From CAKZRD01 sp038886595 (GTDB lineage: Archaea > Nanobdellota > Nanobdellia > Pacearchaeales > GW2011-AR1): a stretch of DNA of 5,838 nt. The DNA lies in contig JAWALV010000030.1 of assembly GCA_038886595.1 (NCBI GenBank), forward strand, positions 1 to 5,838, read 5' to 3'. Both the position numbers and the translations under genes were made by a program. Position 1 is the first letter of the stretch; each line of letters begins with the position of its first letter. This document shows positions 4,728 through 5,838 of the stretch, in pieces. The notes below the pieces were generated by a model. The model saw only the letters and a list, made by a program, of their open reading frames with translations. It had not been told where the DNA came from and ran no database searches.

Positions 4728-5336
4728 TTAATTATTTTTGTTTTCCTTTTTTATTAAATTTAAAATTTTTTTAACTAATGATCTCTCTTCTTTTCCTTCT
4801 ACTTTTTCTTTTATCTCTTCTACAATTTCTTTTTCATTTTTAAAATATTTTTCTCTCGCCTTTTTCTTCCATAAATTTATTTTGAAGAAAGATTCTAATC
4901 TATCTATATATTCATGAAAGTTTTTTGGAATTTGGCCTTTTTCAAGCGAATCAATTACTTGTAAAGGAATTGTTAGTTTTTCAGCAACTTGAGTTTTTGT
5001 CATTTTCATTTTTCTTCTAGAATGCTGAATTAACCAATAATAATTATCTACTAAATCAGACGACTCCTCTTTTTTTGGAGGGAATTTAAGTTTAGCAAGA
5101 TTTATATGAGAAATATATGGTTCTTTTTCTTTTTTCTCATGCTTTGTAGAAAGCCTTTCTATTCTTTCACTTACTGAAAGCTTTTTTGTTTCTTCCTCAG
5201 CTTTTTTTGGCTTTTTTATTAAAGGAACATTCTCTTTGACCAAGCAATTCTTACAAATGTAGTCTATTTTATCCTCAAAAATTCCTTCAAAAACTTGATC
5301 TTCACTAAAACCTCTTTCACAAACTCTGCATTTCAT
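4728..5336 (-). CDS. zinc-ribbon and XRE-type helix-turn-helix protein (MBF1-like)
   Basis: This 202-residue protein combines two nucleic-acid-related modules. The N-terminal zinc ribbon uses C3, C6, C28 and C31 (CRVC near the start, CKNC at 28-31). A charged, probably flexible linker (about 40-90) follows. Then comes a helix-turn-helix of the XRE/MBF1 kind at about 97-155: DNYYWLIQHSRRKMKMTKTQ, with VAEKLTIPLQVIDSLEKGQIP as the turn and recognition helix, followed by FHEYIDRLESFFKINL. The C-terminal 45 residues are a Lys/Glu-rich helix. The layout is like archaeal MBF1, which bridges TBP and regulators, but the linker is longer and MBF1 is usually about 160 residues. A role in transcription is likely; the exact partner is not readable. 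The ATG at 5336 is 26 nt from a TATA centre, so the mRNA is probably leaderless. Confidence 0.8.
   Translation of the reverse strand: MKCRVCERGFSEDQVFEGIFEDKIDYICKNCLVKENVPLIKKPKKAEEETKKLSVSERIERLSTKHEKKEKEPYISHINLAKLKFPPKKEESSDLVDNYYWLIQHSRRKMKMTKTQVAEKLTIPLQVIDSLEKGQIPKNFHEYIDRLESFFKINLWKKKAREKYFKNEKEIVEEIKEKVEGKEERSLVKKILNLIKKENKNN
4734..4752 (+). terminator. T-rich tract, likely terminator of the 40-residue gene
   Basis: Within 25 nt of the stop codon the + strand becomes T-rich with almost no hairpin potential (TTTTTGTTTTCCTTTTTT). This suits T-run-driven archaeal termination. It lies inside the 3' end of the convergent zinc-ribbon gene, so the transcripts would overlap slightly. Confidence 0.4.
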
Positions 5337-5357
5337 AAAAAGTATTATTTTTTTACG

Positions 5358-5365
5358 CTTTTAAG
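5358..5365 (-). promoter_or_regulatory. TATA box of the zinc-ribbon/HTH gene
   Basis: The minus strand reads CTTAAAAG after an A-rich BRE-like AATAAAA. Its centre is 26 nt before the ATG at 5336, as expected for a leaderless transcript. It lies in the 49-bp gap behind the glycosyltransferase-like gene, so the two are separately transcribed. Confidence 0.55.
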
Positions 5366-5385
5366 TTTTATTGTTAAAGAGAATA

Positions 5386-5838
5386 TTATTTTTTATTAAA
5401 AAACAAACATATTTTTTTTACCTGAAATCTTTCTTTCATTAAAAGAGAAACAAAAGAACATTGTTCTTTAAGCATGGGATAATCTGTTTTCTCTCTTTTT
5501 GAACAATTTTCTTTCTCTCCTATGATTGCAAAATTCTCATTTTCATATAATGCAGGATAATTTTTTAAGTCATCTATTTTAAAAAAATCGTCCACAGTAG
5601 GATATTTTATAAAAACTATGCTTATTTTATTTTCTTTTAAAGAATCATTTAAGCTTAAATATTGGAACCTTGCATTTCCCATATAATAAGCTAATGGGGC
5701 CCAATGATGAGAAAGAATTTCGCAATTCTCAAGATTAAGTTCTTTAATCTTTTTTGCCGCCTCCCAATACAAATCATTTAAGCTTTTTTCATTTGAAATT
5801 TTGTAACTTAAAAAAATAATTGAAAGAAAAAAAATTAA
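5386..5838 (-). CDS. C-terminal end of a GT-C/ArnT-like membrane glycosyltransferase (partial)
   Basis: The frame is open from the right edge to a TAA at 5386-5388, giving 150 residues. A TTG at 5772 could serve as a start, but the reading continues sensibly upstream into a hydrophobic segment (LIFFLSIIFLSY), so this is the end of a longer gene. After that final membrane helix comes a soluble domain: LNDLYWEAAKKIKEL, ENCEILSHHWAPLAYYMGN, ISIVFIKYPTVDDF, and ENENFAIIGEKENCSKR. This pattern (a last helix, an amphipathic helix, then a strand reporting an 'address' with YY-x-G) is what I remember at the C-terminus of archaeal ArnT/PMT-like (GT39/GT83) enzymes, which move sugars from lipid carriers at the membrane. 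The catalytic N-terminal loops are outside the window, so the assignment is moderate. A link with the sequon-rich secreted protein is tempting but not shown. Confidence 0.6.
   Translation of the reverse strand, partial: LIFFLSIIFLSYKISNEKSLNDLYWEAAKKIKELNLENCEILSHHWAPLAYYMGNARFQYLSLNDSLKENKISIVFIKYPTVDDFFKIDDLKNYPALYENENFAIIGEKENCSKREKTDYPMLKEQCSFVSLLMKERFQVKKICLFFNKK

Noticed and set aside
5700..5712. Possible C box (AATGATGA) of a C/D guide RNA on the plus strand
   Set aside because: No D box (CTGA), C' or D' partner lies at the expected distance, and it falls inside the glycosyltransferase-like coding region.
5386..5772. Complete 128-residue protein starting at the TTG at 5772
   Set aside because: The frame continues open to the window edge and encodes a hydrophobic helix joined to the same domain. 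No promoter or ribosome site precedes the TTG.

Overview
This is a very AT-rich window that looks like a piece of chromosome from a DPANN archaeon, most likely of the Woesearchaeota/Pacearchaeota type. The evidence is archaeal BRE/TATA promoters placed for leaderless transcription, plus archaeal families: TrmB-type regulator, Trm5-like methyltransferase, DUF357, a zinc-ribbon/HTH protein, and a Cys-rich secreted protein ending in a module I recall from DPANN genomes. I see no RNA gene, CRISPR array or mobile element. Assignments come from reading the sequence and from memory of the families; no search was run.

Layout. Positions 1-423 (+) are the open 3' end of an unrecognised protein. A short Trm5-like methyltransferase follows (462-1226, +). 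It converges on a disrupted gene for a secreted Cys-rich protein (1328-2167, -). That gene is readable only as two same-frame ORFs joined by about 20 codons in another frame. Next on the minus strand come a TrmB-family regulator (2246-3028) and, read from 4470 down to 3099, a tight three-gene operon: a coiled-coil protein, a protein whose C-terminal part resembles the N-terminal domain of VirB11/GspE-type secretion ATPases, and a DUF357 protein. A small basic protein of 40 residues (4587-4709, +) diverges from this operon. It converges on a zinc-ribbon/XRE-HTH protein (4728-5336, -). The right edge holds the C-terminal end of a membrane protein resembling a GT-C/ArnT-type glycosyltransferase (5386-5838, -).

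Expression. Trm5-like, secreted protein, coiled-coil operon and zinc-ribbon gene all have a TATA box centred 24-28 nt before the start codon and no Shine-Dalgarno sequence, so their mRNAs are probably leaderless. The 40-residue gene is the exception: it has a leader of about 20 nt, a strong GGAGGT site and clearly higher GC. Three promoters share a 19-nt BRE-TATA block that is almost identical. The promoter positions also correct several starts: the Trm5-like gene to 462, the TrmB gene to 3028 and the coiled-coil gene to 4470.

The items most worth following up are the double frameshift in the secreted protein, the stand-alone ATPase-N-domain-like protein in the DUF357 operon, the altered catalytic motif of the Trm5-like enzyme, and the SD-led 40-residue protein.
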